NCBI GenBank assembly: GCA_018820745.1
Contig: JAHJNP010000180.1
Coordinates: 1 to 8,214 of the forward strand
DNA length: 8,214 nt
Direction: 5' to 3'
Origin: Gammaproteobacteria bacterium
GTDB taxonomy: Bacteria > Pseudomonadota > Gammaproteobacteria > Burkholderiales > Thiobacillaceae
In this document: piece after piece, positions 1 to 7,064 of the stretch
How the letters are laid out: every line of letters begins with the position of its first letter
Position numbering within the stretch: position 1 is the first letter of the stretch
Position numbers and translations under genes: made by a program
Notes under the pieces: model-generated
What the model was told of the DNA's origin: nothing
Seen by the model: the letters and a program-made list of their open reading frames with translations, nothing else
Databases searched by the model: none

Positions 1-1
1 C

Positions 2-1102
2 TACTGCAGCACGCGCAAGAAGGTCGAGGAAACCGCCGACGCGCTCAAGCAGGCCGGCCTCACCGCATTGCCCTACCACGGCGGCATGGACAACGAAACG
101 CGCCGCCGCCATCAGGAAAAATTCCTGCGCGAGGACAGCGTCGTCATGGTCGCCACGCTGGCGTTCGGCATGCGCATCGACAAGCCCGACGTGCGCTTCG
201 TCGCCCACCTCGACCTGCCGAAATCGGTTGAAGGCTACTACCAGGAAACCGGCCGCGCCGGCCGCGACGGCGAGCCGGCCGAAGCGTGGATGGCGTGGGG
301 CCTGCAGGACGTCGTCACCCAGCGCCGCTTCATCGACGAGGGCGAGGCCGAAGACGCGCACAAGCGCGTCGGCCACGCCAAGCTCGACGCCCTGGTCGGC
401 CTGTGCGAAGCCGCCAGCTGCCGCCGCGTCGCGCTGCTCGCCTACTTCGGTGAAGCCAGCCAGGCCTGCGGCAACTGCGACGTCTGCCTCAACCCGCCCA
501 CCTTGTGGGACGGCACCGAAGCCGCGCAAAAGCTGTTGTCGACGGTTTACCGCACCGGCCAGCGCTTCGGCGCCGGTCACGTGCTTGATGTGCTGCTCGG
601 CAAGACCACCGAGAAAATCGACCGCTTCGGCCACAACCAGTTGAGCGTGTTCGGCATCGGCGCCAGCCAGACCGACAAAGTCTGGCGTACCGTGCTGCGC
701 CAGCTCGTGGTGCGCGGGTTATTGGAAGTCGACCACACCGCCTACGGTGCGCTCAAACTTACCCAGGCCGCCAAGCCGGTGCTGAAGGGCGAGGAAACCG
801 TCATGCTGCGCGCGATCGAAGTCCGGCCAGCCCGCAGCAGGAAATCGCGCTTCGCGCCCAGTTCCGGCGAAGGCGTCCACAACGACGAAGATCCGCTGTT
901 TCTCTCCCTGCGCGCCTGGCGCCGCGAAACCGCCAACGAAAAAGGCGTCCCCGCCTACGTCATCCTGCACGACGCCACCCTGCGCGAAATCGCCGCGCGC
1001 CGCCCCGCCACGCTGGCGGAACTGGGCGAGATATCGGGGCTGGGGACGAAAAAGCTGGAAGCCTACGGCGAGGCGGTACTGGCGGTGGTGGCGGAAGGCT
1101 GA
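2..1102 (+). CDS. recQ: RecQ-type ATP-dependent DNA helicase, C-terminal part (5' end outside window)
   Basis: RecQ is a 3'-5' superfamily 2 DNA helicase acting in recombination and replication-fork repair. The reading frame is open from base 2 and ends with TGA at 1100-1102, giving 366 residues. E. coli RecQ has about 610, so roughly 240 N-terminal residues (the ATP-binding half) lie outside the window. Visible in order are the start of the second RecA-like domain (YCSTRKKVEETA), motif V (ATLAFGMRIDKPDVRF, about 155-200), and motif VI QETGRAGRDG at 242-271 with the arginine finger. The zinc-binding cysteines follow, encoded at 419-421, 467-469, 476-478 and 485-487 (the last three as CGNCDVC). 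Then come a winged-helix RQC region (about 510-790) and a C-terminal HRDC domain (about 890-1095, including ISGLGTKKLEAYGEAVL). Motif V has Arg where RecQ proteins usually have Gly (AFGMGID). The gene converges on the minus-strand operon and is probably an independent housekeeping gene. Confidence 0.96.
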   Translation, partial: YCSTRKKVEETADALKQAGLTALPYHGGMDNETRRRHQEKFLREDSVVMVATLAFGMRIDKPDVRFVAHLDLPKSVEGYYQETGRAGRDGEPAEAWMAWGLQDVVTQRRFIDEGEAEDAHKRVGHAKLDALVGLCEAASCRRVALLAYFGEASQACGNCDVCLNPPTLWDGTEAAQKLLSTVYRTGQRFGAGHVLDVLLGKTTEKIDRFGHNQLSVFGIGASQTDKVWRTVLRQLVVRGLLEVDHTAYGALKLTQAAKPVLKGEETVMLRAIEVRPARSRKSRFAPSSGEGVHNDEDPLFLSLRAWRRETANEKGVPAYVILHDATLREIAARRPATLAELGEISGLGTKKLEAYGEAVLAVVAEG

Positions 1103-1109
1103 GCGGCGC

Positions 1110-2252
1110 CTACAAAATGCCTTCTTGCTCGCCCTTGACGTTGTGTTCGCGCATGTAGCCAAGCAGTTCGGATAGGGAATCGGGCAGGGCGATTTGCGCG
1201 AGTTGAGCGATGCGCGTCTGGTCCCAGGCATTGAGCGGGCTGTGGCTGGGCAGGCTTTGCAGGGTGGCGATATCCATATGCCAGGGCTGCCAGTCGAGCC
1301 CGGCGGCTTGCCATAGCGCCCCGGCCTGCAGGGCGATGGCGATGCCGGCCGGGTCGGGGTCGCAGGCGATGGCGGCGGGGGCGGGTGCCAGCGTCAGCAA
1401 ATGCGCGACGGCTTCGCGCCACCAGCCGGGCGGAAAACCGGGCAGCCAGATCACGCCGGCGTTGGCTGCGCGCGTGCGTGCCACGCGCTCGAAGCTGGTG
1501 CGGTTCTCCACCAGATGCCAGCAGGCAGGCGCGCCGTCGGCGGACGTGGCGGGGGCCAGGGTGGCGGGGGTGAGGGCGCAAAAATCGGCACAGGCGGCGA
1601 GGTTGAGCACGCCTTGGGGCAGGTGCAGCGTGACCGGCGCGGCGACCAGCAGCAAGGGCGTGTGGCGCTCGATTCCCCATTCGGCGAGATCGGTTGCGAT
1701 GGCCAGCCATGCCCATTCGGCGGAGGTGACTGCCTTGGTGGTGCCGCGCGCAAACAAGGCAAAATCGCGCTGGGTGCCGTTGCGTTGTTCAAGCTGCCAG
1801 CGGGCGAGCGCCGTGGCCAGGTCGGCGCGTGCCAGCGCGGTTTTGGGCGGGAGCGCATCGAGTGCGTCGAGCAGCGGCGTATCCGGCGGCAGGGCGTCGC
1901 GAAGGGCTTGCCAGTTCGTGGAAATTGCATCCGCATCCGCGATGCCGAGTGATGCGCGCAGGGTGGCGGATTCCTGAAACTGCACCCGGTACGGCCACCA
2001 TTCCGCGCGTTCGAATTTCTCGGTCAGCACTACCCAGCCGTTATCCAGCAGCCAGTCGAGCAGCGCCTGCGCCAGATTCTGCCGCCCCACGCCCGCGGCG
2101 CCCTTGAGCGTTTCCCAGCGGCTGTCGCCGCCGCGCCTGACCCAGCGTTTCAGCAGTTGGCGCCAGCCGTCGGGCAGGGTGTCGAGCCCGCGCGGAGGCG
2201 GTTCGGCTACGCGCTGCCGCCGGGTTTTACTGAGGGAGGTGACGCGCAGCAT
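1110..2252 (-). CDS. TOPRIM-domain nuclease subunit, JetD/MksG-like (Wadjet-type system)
   Basis: This 380-residue protein is predicted to be the DNA-cleaving subunit of the SMC-like system encoded upstream. The N-terminal half (about 20-130) looks helical and winged-helix-like (KGAAGVGRQNLAQALLDWLL). The C-terminal part carries a TOPRIM-like arrangement: Glu249 in HLVENRTSF, a hydrophobic strand ending in PGFPPGW (about 266-277), then Asp298 and Asp300 in ACDPDPAGIAIA. The protein ends in KGEQEGIL, resembling the terminal EQE seen in DUF2399/DUF2220-type JetD proteins. In known JetD proteins the TOPRIM acidic residues bind metal and cut DNA, in a fold related to Spo11 and topoisomerase VI A; that function is inferred here. 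The start is constrained because an in-frame TGA lies two codons upstream of the ATG. It is separated from the ATPase gene by 26 bases with no clear Shine-Dalgarno sequence. It is the only gene of the train not overlapping its predecessor and the only one ending in TAG. Confidence 0.82.
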   Translation of the reverse strand: MLRVTSLSKTRRQRVAEPPPRGLDTLPDGWRQLLKRWVRRGGDSRWETLKGAAGVGRQNLAQALLDWLLDNGWVVLTEKFERAEWWPYRVQFQESATLRASLGIADADAISTNWQALRDALPPDTPLLDALDALPPKTALARADLATALARWQLEQRNGTQRDFALFARGTTKAVTSAEWAWLAIATDLAEWGIERHTPLLLVAAPVTLHLPQGVLNLAACADFCALTPATLAPATSADGAPACWHLVENRTSFERVARTRAANAGVIWLPGFPPGWWREAVAHLLTLAPAPAAIACDPDPAGIAIALQAGALWQAAGLDWQPWHMDIATLQSLPSHSPLNAWDQTRIAQLAQIALPDSLSELLGYMREHNVKGEQEGIL

Positions 2253-2278
2253 GGCTCAGGCGTGGGTCAGGCGGACAC

Positions 2279-5050
2279 TCAATGCGCGGGTTCGGTCTCG
2301 CGCATCAGCACTTTCACGCCTGGTGCCCACGCCTCGCCCGGACGTTTCTTGAAGGTCACCAGGGTGAGCGTTGCCGGGTCGTAGATGTTGACGTTGTGCG
2401 TGACCGGCGTGGTGAGCAGGTATTGCGCGCGGGTGGCTTTGAGAAAACCCGACACGCGCTCGATGTTGACGATGTCCAGGTGCGCGAAGGGCTCGTCGAT
2501 GAAGACAAAGCCACCAGGGCGCGATTCTTCCATCATCAGGGCGACCAGCAGGATCAGCGATTTCATGACCTGCTGGCCGCCGGAGGCGTCGCCGTCGTTC
2601 ATGCCCATGAAGCCCTTGGCGTCGAAGTCGAAGCGTACCGACAGTCCGGCCTGCGCGAGCGTGACGTCGTCGTTGCCGAGCGTCACCGCCTCGTGCTCGA
2701 CCTTGATGCCGGCGACTTCGCCCAGGGTCTTGAGGTTCCTGGCGTAGCGGCCGACGGTGTGGCGCAGCACCGCGATGTAGTTTTCGCGCGCGTCGCTGGT
2801 TTGTTCGCTGGCGAGTTCGTTGTCACGGCGGCGGGCGCCCAGATCGCGCTCCATCTGCTGGTAATTGGCGGCGATCTTGTCGCGCAGAGCGACCACGGTG
2901 TCGTCGGTTTCCCAGCTTTCTTCGGCGAACTTGGTGTCGATTTCGGCGAGGCGGCGGTCGACGTTGGTCGCGTCGCGCCATTTTTCGACCAGCTGCTGGT
3001 TGGCGACGGCGTCGTGCCACGCGGGCGGGAACTGGCGGCGTTCGCGGCGCAGGCGCAGGCGGCGGCGGATCTGTTCTTCGCGCCCGGAACGGTTTTCGCG
3101 CTCGGCGATTTCCTTGTCGAGTCGGGCGATATCGGCGTCGAGCCGGGTGCGGGCGGTGCGGGCGGCAGTCACCGCCTCTTCGGCCGCTTCACGTTCCTGC
3201 TGCGCAGCGTAGACGCCGTTGTCGCGGCGGCGCAGCACCAGCGCTTCGTAGTGGGTGCGCGCTTCGGCGAACTCGGCGGCGCGCTGCGCCAGTTGCGCGG
3301 CGGCGGTCTCGCCGGTCAACTGCGCCTTGATGCCGTGGATTTTTCCTGCGAGTTCGGCTTGCTGCGCCTTGAGCGGCGCGAGCTGCTTGTCGAGGAGGGC
3401 GCGCTCGTCGCGCAGCGCATCGAGCCGGGCGCGGCCGAAGCGTGCCTGTTCAGGCGCGGCGTGGCGGCCGCCGCGGCGTTCGCGCAGATAGCCCTGGCGG
3501 GTGATCCAGTCCTCGCCGCGCGGCAGCTTGCTGCCCGCCGCGACGTCTTCGACGCGGCGGGTGCGCTCCAGCGTGCGCAGCAGCCATTCCGGCACGGGGC
3601 AGCCGAAACGCACCACTTCGAGCAGCGAACCTTGCGGCGCGAGGCCGGCATTCACGCATTCGGGGACGATGAAGTTGCGGTAGCGCTGCTTTTCGCCGAG
3701 CGCCATCGCGCGTTCGGCGTCGCGTGCGTGCTGCAGCAGCACGATGTGGGCGAACGGCGCGAGCGCGGCTTCGACCGCAGGCTGCCAGCTCGTGTCGACG
3801 ATCTCGACGACGTCGGTGAGCAGGTGGTGGGCGATGCCGGCCTGGGCCAGCGCCTGCCGGAAAGCGGCGACGTCGTGGGGGTCGGCGCGGCGCCCGGCAG
3901 CGAGGTTTTCCAGCATCTCGTCGAGCTGGCCCTGGCGCTGCTGCAGACTGGCGATCCTGACCAGCAGATCGGCGCGCTGGGATTCCAGACGCTCGATTTC
4001 GTTAGCGTCGGCAACCTGTCCGCCGACGGCCTGCGCCTGTTCCTGCAGTCGCTGCTGCTGTTCAACAAGCTTTTTCCAGCCGCCGAGTTCAAGGTTGATC
4101 TCGTTCAGGGCAGTGTTCTGGATGCGCTCGTTTTCCGCTGCCGCCTCTTTGCGCAGCAGCGTCTGGTCGAGCGCAGCGGCGAGCGCTGCGGATTCGATTT
4201 GCAGCGCGGCGCGCTCGTCGCGTTTGGCGCGCCAGTCGCGGCGCTGGGCGAGCAGCGTGCGCGCGGCGTGGTCGGCCTCGCGCTGCAGCAGGCTGTGTTC
4301 GAGGCGCGGGCGGATTTCGCTGACGAGTTCGACCCGCTCCTGGTTGAGGCGCTGCCACTCGCGGTAGCGGTTAACCTTCTGCTCGTGCTTTTCGAGATTG
4401 TTGCCGAGCGCTTCGAGCTGGTTTTGACCGGCGTCGAGTTCGCGCGTGGTGTGTTCCTGATGGTGGCGCGCTTCCTGATAGCGGTCGAGCACCTCCTTGT
4501 CGCCGAACACCTGGAACACGAGGTCGAGTAGTTCGCGCGGGGACAGTTCGCACAGCTTGTCGGTCTGGCCCTGTTCGAGCGAGAGCACGCGAGCGATGGC
4601 GGGCGAGAGCCCGGCGCCGTGGAGGATGCGCTGGTAGTCGCGCACGCCGAATGCCTCGCCCTGTTGTTCGAGGTCTGTGAGCGCGACTTCGCCGTCTGCG
4701 ATCCAGTATTTGCGTGTCCAGTCGCCGCCCTTCTTGTCGATGCGGCAGGCCAGCGTGATGCGGTCGCTGGTGTAGGGCAGGCCGAAGGGGCGGCGGCTCG
4801 AACCCTGCGGGCGCTGGTTGTCGATCACCCCGCGCAGCCAGCAGAAGTCTTCGCCGTTGCGGCGCACGTAGCGCTTGTAGTCGCGCTTCTTCGAGCAGTC
4901 GAGGGCGAGCAGGGTGCGCAGTGCGTCGAGCAGCGTCGTCTTGCCCGAGCCGTTGGGGCCGGAAATGGTGACGATGGACGCGTCGAGCGGCAGCCGGAAA
5001 CTGCGCCAGAAATCCCAGTGCACGGTTTCGAGTTCAAGCAGGCGAAACAT
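2279..5050 (-). CDS. SMC/MukB-like ATPase, JetC/MksB-like (Wadjet-type system)
   Basis: This 923-residue ATPase is the motor of the predicted system. Residues 31-38 form Walker A (GPNGSGKT). A Q-loop-like segment LEQGQTDKL lies at about 158-166. The ABC signature SGGQQ is at 823-827 and Walker B FVFIDEP at 848-854, with Glu853 catalytic and a D-loop HLD just after. Between the head halves, about 185-385 and 535-760 are rich in Gln, Glu, Arg, Ala and Leu and look like coiled-coil arms. Residues about 390-530 form a globular hinge-like segment (AFRQALAQAGI, VVEIVDTSWQPAVEAAL). This is the SMC/MukB/Rad50 plan. Neighbouring genes fit MukB/JetC better than Rad50/SbcC, since no SbcD nuclease is present. 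At 923 aa it is shorter than MukB (about 1,480) and most JetC proteins (about 1,100 or more), nearer to MksB. The start codon shares one base with the upstream stop (TGATG), and a good ribosome-binding site precedes it. Exact subfamily is uncertain. Confidence 0.93.
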   Translation of the reverse strand: MFRLLELETVHWDFWRSFRLPLDASIVTISGPNGSGKTTLLDALRTLLALDCSKKRDYKRYVRRNGEDFCWLRGVIDNQRPQGSSRRPFGLPYTSDRITLACRIDKKGGDWTRKYWIADGEVALTDLEQQGEAFGVRDYQRILHGAGLSPAIARVLSLEQGQTDKLCELSPRELLDLVFQVFGDKEVLDRYQEARHHQEHTTRELDAGQNQLEALGNNLEKHEQKVNRYREWQRLNQERVELVSEIRPRLEHSLLQREADHAARTLLAQRRDWRAKRDERAALQIESAALAAALDQTLLRKEAAAENERIQNTALNEINLELGGWKKLVEQQQRLQEQAQAVGGQVADANEIERLESQRADLLVRIASLQQRQGQLDEMLENLAAGRRADPHDVAAFRQALAQAGIAHHLLTDVVEIVDTSWQPAVEAALAPFAHIVLLQHARDAERAMALGEKQRYRNFIVPECVNAGLAPQGSLLEVVRFGCPVPEWLLRTLERTRRVEDVAAGSKLPRGEDWITRQGYLRERRGGRHAAPEQARFGRARLDALRDERALLDKQLAPLKAQQAELAGKIHGIKAQLTGETAAAQLAQRAAEFAEARTHYEALVLRRRDNGVYAAQQEREAAEEAVTAARTARTRLDADIARLDKEIAERENRSGREEQIRRRLRLRRERRQFPPAWHDAVANQQLVEKWRDATNVDRRLAEIDTKFAEESWETDDTVVALRDKIAANYQQMERDLGARRRDNELASEQTSDARENYIAVLRHTVGRYARNLKTLGEVAGIKVEHEAVTLGNDDVTLAQAGLSVRFDFDAKGFMGMNDGDASGGQQVMKSLILLVALMMEESRPGGFVFIDEPFAHLDIVNIERVSGFLKATRAQYLLTTPVTHNVNIYDPATLTLVTFKKRPGEAWAPGVKVLMRETEPAH

Positions 5051-5748
5051 CAGGCGTGGTCCTCGGGGGCGGGGTCTTCGGGCGCCGCGTTTGATTGATC
5101 GTGCGCTTCCAGCACGCCGCGTTGCTTGAGCAGGTCGGACAGCGCGCCTTCGAGGATGCGCGGTGCGAATTCGGCGTAGTCGAAGGCGAGGTCGAGCAGC
5201 GGGCCTTCGTGGATGACCTTGTTGCGGCGCTCGATGAAGCCCAGCCGCGACAGCTGCGGCAGCGCGAACTGCTGGAGCCGGGCGCGGCCGCCGAGCAGCT
5301 TGCCGTAGTCTTCCAGCAGCACGTTTTCGGCAATGCCGCGCGAGGCCTCGTGCGCGGCGGGGGTGAGCTTCACTGTCTCGAACAGCTCATTTTGCGTGTC
5401 GGTCTGTGTCGATTCGCTCGCCAGCTGGCGCTCGCGTTTGGGCAGGATGATGAGCGCCCACAAGATCACCAGCAGTGCGACGGCATCCTTGGGCAGGCCG
5501 ATATTCGATGCCTGCCAGGCGTCGTTTTGCTCGAACACGGCAGCCTCGTGTTCGCGGGCAAGCGCGACCGAAATGTGCGCGGCGAAAGGTTGCGCGAGCA
5601 GGCGCAGGCCGCTGGCGGCGAGCCGTGTGTCGACCTCGTCGCGAAAATTCGTGTCGACCAGCAGACGGCGCACCTCGAGGTCTTCGCGTGGCAGATAACG
5701 CAGCGCCAGCAGCCGGGCAATCAGGCGCGCGGCGGAGTCAGTGTTCAT
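5050..5748 (-). CDS. Small SMC-accessory subunit, JetB/MksE-like (KITE-type)
   Basis: This 232-residue protein lies between the predicted kleisin and the SMC ATPase, the position held by MukE/MksE/JetB in related operons. Those proteins are tandem winged-helix (KITE) subunits that bind the kleisin and regulate the ATPase heads. I recognise no diagnostic motif, so the call rests mainly on size, position and fold appearance. The N-terminal 20-70 is helical. A hydrophobic helix at about 88-104 (AVALLVILWALIILP) is followed by charged KRERQ. At 145-195 there is a winged-helix-like pattern: helix, LPQLSRLGFIERR, then a beta-wing (NKVIHEGPLLDL). The C-terminus is a Pro/Asp/Glu-rich tail (APEDPAPEDHA), probably disordered. 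The ATG overlaps the upstream stop by four bases (ATGA, 5745-5748) and the TGA overlaps the ATPase start by one base. This double overlap suggests coupled translation and fixed subunit ratios. Confidence 0.72.
   Translation of the reverse strand: MNTDSAARLIARLLALRYLPREDLEVRRLLVDTNFRDEVDTRLAASGLRLLAQPFAAHISVALAREHEAAVFEQNDAWQASNIGLPKDAVALLVILWALIILPKRERQLASESTQTDTQNELFETVKLTPAAHEASRGIAENVLLEDYGKLLGGRARLQQFALPQLSRLGFIERRNKVIHEGPLLDLAFDYAEFAPRILEGALSDLLKQRGVLEAHDQSNAAPEDPAPEDHA
5060..5065 (-). promoter_or_regulatory. Ribosome-binding site of the SMC-like ATPase gene
   Basis: The minus strand reads CGAGGA, ending nine bases before the ATG at 5050. It lies within the last codons of the JetB/MksE-like gene. 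Together with the TGATG overlap it supports ATG 5050 as the ATPase start and allows both reinitiation and independent initiation. Confidence 0.6.
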
Positions 5749-7064
5749 TGGGGTTCTTCGTCCAGAATGGTGTCGTGCAACGCCGGGTCGTCCACAGCGT
5801 GCGAAGCAAGGGCAGCGGGGAGGAGGAGGCGCCCGGCGCTGATCCGCGCCACTTCACCGCGCCCGACCGCCTCCATGTCATCGCGCCATTCCAGCGTCAG
5901 CGGCAGTCCGGCGAGCGGCGCAAGTTCGGGGCCGATATTGGTTTCGCCAATCAACGCCAGCAGCGACAAGCGGTACGACGCCGCGCCGAAGTGGCCGCCG
6001 ACGACGGTGTCGGCGACGCTCGCGGACGAGGCCAGCCCCGCGAGCATGCGGGTGAGGTCGAGCAGTTCGCGCGGCGGTTCCAGTGGGATGTCGCGGGTGT
6101 ATTCGATTTCGGCCGGCGCGGGCATCGCCGAGGTTTTGCGGTTGGGCTGCTCGCGCGTGACGAATTCCTCGGTGTTGTCGAGCATCACGTCGGGCAGCAC
6201 GAAGCTGCATTCCGGCGTGGTCGCCAACTGGCCGTCGGCCAATGCCGCGAGGCTGTCGAGCGACTGGGTTTTCAGCCAGGCCGCGAGTTCCGAGGTGTTC
6301 AAGCCGCCTTGCGACAGATGCACCTGCTGGCGCGCAATCGCCGCCAGTTCGCGCTGGAACACCGACGCCATGCGCAACAGCCGCGACTGGCGCTGGCCGA
6401 TGCTTTGCGCCAGCCGCCAGCTGTCGTCGTCGAGGCCGGCGTCGCTGAGGTTTTTCATCACCGCGTTGGCGCGGTCGAGCCATTGCTGCACCGAGGCCAG
6501 TTTGGATTGCGCGGCACGCAGGCGGAATTCCGAACCCGAGGCCACCGCCTGCGCAAATTCCTCTTCCAGTTCGCCCAGCCGTGCCAACAGATGCGCCAGC
6601 GCCTCGGGCGCGAGCTTGCCGACTGCCGCCCCCGCCGCGACCTGCGCCGCCAGAAAACCCAGCTCGCCGTCCTGTTCGGCGTTGAACGCGAGCAGGTTCG
6701 ACAGCGCAGAGAGCACCATGCGGCCCTCGGTCGAGAGCTGATAGACGCGGCGCTCGCTGTCCCACAGCAGCAAAGCATGTTCGCGCAGCCGCGCCAGCAC
6801 GGTGTTGAGCTTGGTCTGCGACAGGTAGGCGAAATGCGATTCGAGTTCGCGCGGCGTCCATTCCGGCGCGTCGGCGCGCAGGCCGACCTCGCGCAACACC
6901 ATGAGGCGGATCAGCACCTCCTCGTCGCCGCCGCGGAACAGCGCGATCAGCGCGCCGATCAGCGGACGCGCGGCGAGCAGCGGAAACAGCGGCGGGATGT
7001 CTTCCGCGATCAGGCCCGGGGCAAGAAACTCTGCCAGGCTCCCGCTGGGGTCGGGAGCCATCAT
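5745..7064 (-). CDS. Kleisin-like subunit, JetA/MksF-like (Wadjet-type system)
   Basis: This 439-residue protein is the first gene of the predicted system. By order and length it matches the kleisin (MukF/MksF/JetA), which bridges the two ATPase heads and closes the ring. Residues about 48-125 look like a winged helix (TPRELESHFAYLSQTKLNTVLARL, then a wing LLLWDSERRVYQLSTEGRMVL), as at the N-terminus of MukF-type kleisins. Residues about 150-275 form a long helical bundle (LGELEEEFAQAV, QSIGQRQSRLLRMASVFQRE). A polar linker (about 300-330) is followed by a C-terminal domain with beta-strand character. No catalytic motif is visible. The start is ambiguous: GTG 7067, ATG 7064 and ATG 7061 are in frame. 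I chose 7064 because it forms a TGATG overlap with the prfB stop and has AGGG six bases upstream; 7061 (nine bases) is also plausible, whereas 7067 sits too close. Functional assignment relies on context. Confidence 0.74.
   Translation of the reverse strand: MMAPDPSGSLAEFLAPGLIAEDIPPLFPLLAARPLIGALIALFRGGDEEVLIRLMVLREVGLRADAPEWTPRELESHFAYLSQTKLNTVLARLREHALLLWDSERRVYQLSTEGRMVLSALSNLLAFNAEQDGELGFLAAQVAAGAAVGKLAPEALAHLLARLGELEEEFAQAVASGSEFRLRAAQSKLASVQQWLDRANAVMKNLSDAGLDDDSWRLAQSIGQRQSRLLRMASVFQRELAAIARQQVHLSQGGLNTSELAAWLKTQSLDSLAALADGQLATTPECSFVLPDVMLDNTEEFVTREQPNRKTSAMPAPAEIEYTRDIPLEPPRELLDLTRMLAGLASSASVADTVVGGHFGAASYRLSLLALIGETNIGPELAPLAGLPLTLEWRDDMEAVGRGEVARISAGRLLLPAALASHAVDDPALHDTILDEEPQ

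Noticed and set aside
2256..2273. Two copies of a 7-base direct repeat (TCAGGCG on the plus strand) between the ATPase and nuclease genes
   Set aside because: Too short and too close to base composition expectations to call an operator or mobile-element footprint.
2282..4531. Long plus-strand open frame (749 codons) opposite the ATPase gene
   Set aside because: It is the antisense shadow of a GC-rich coding sequence. Its translation is low-complexity (runs of Ala, Gly, Val, Asp, Leu), shows no motif, and the opposite strand encodes clear Walker and ABC-signature motifs.
5437..5487. Hydrophobic stretch in the JetB-like protein (residues 88-104) that could be a membrane segment
   Set aside because: It is a single stretch of about 17 residues in an otherwise soluble protein without a signal peptide, and is better explained as a buried helix of a winged-helix subunit.
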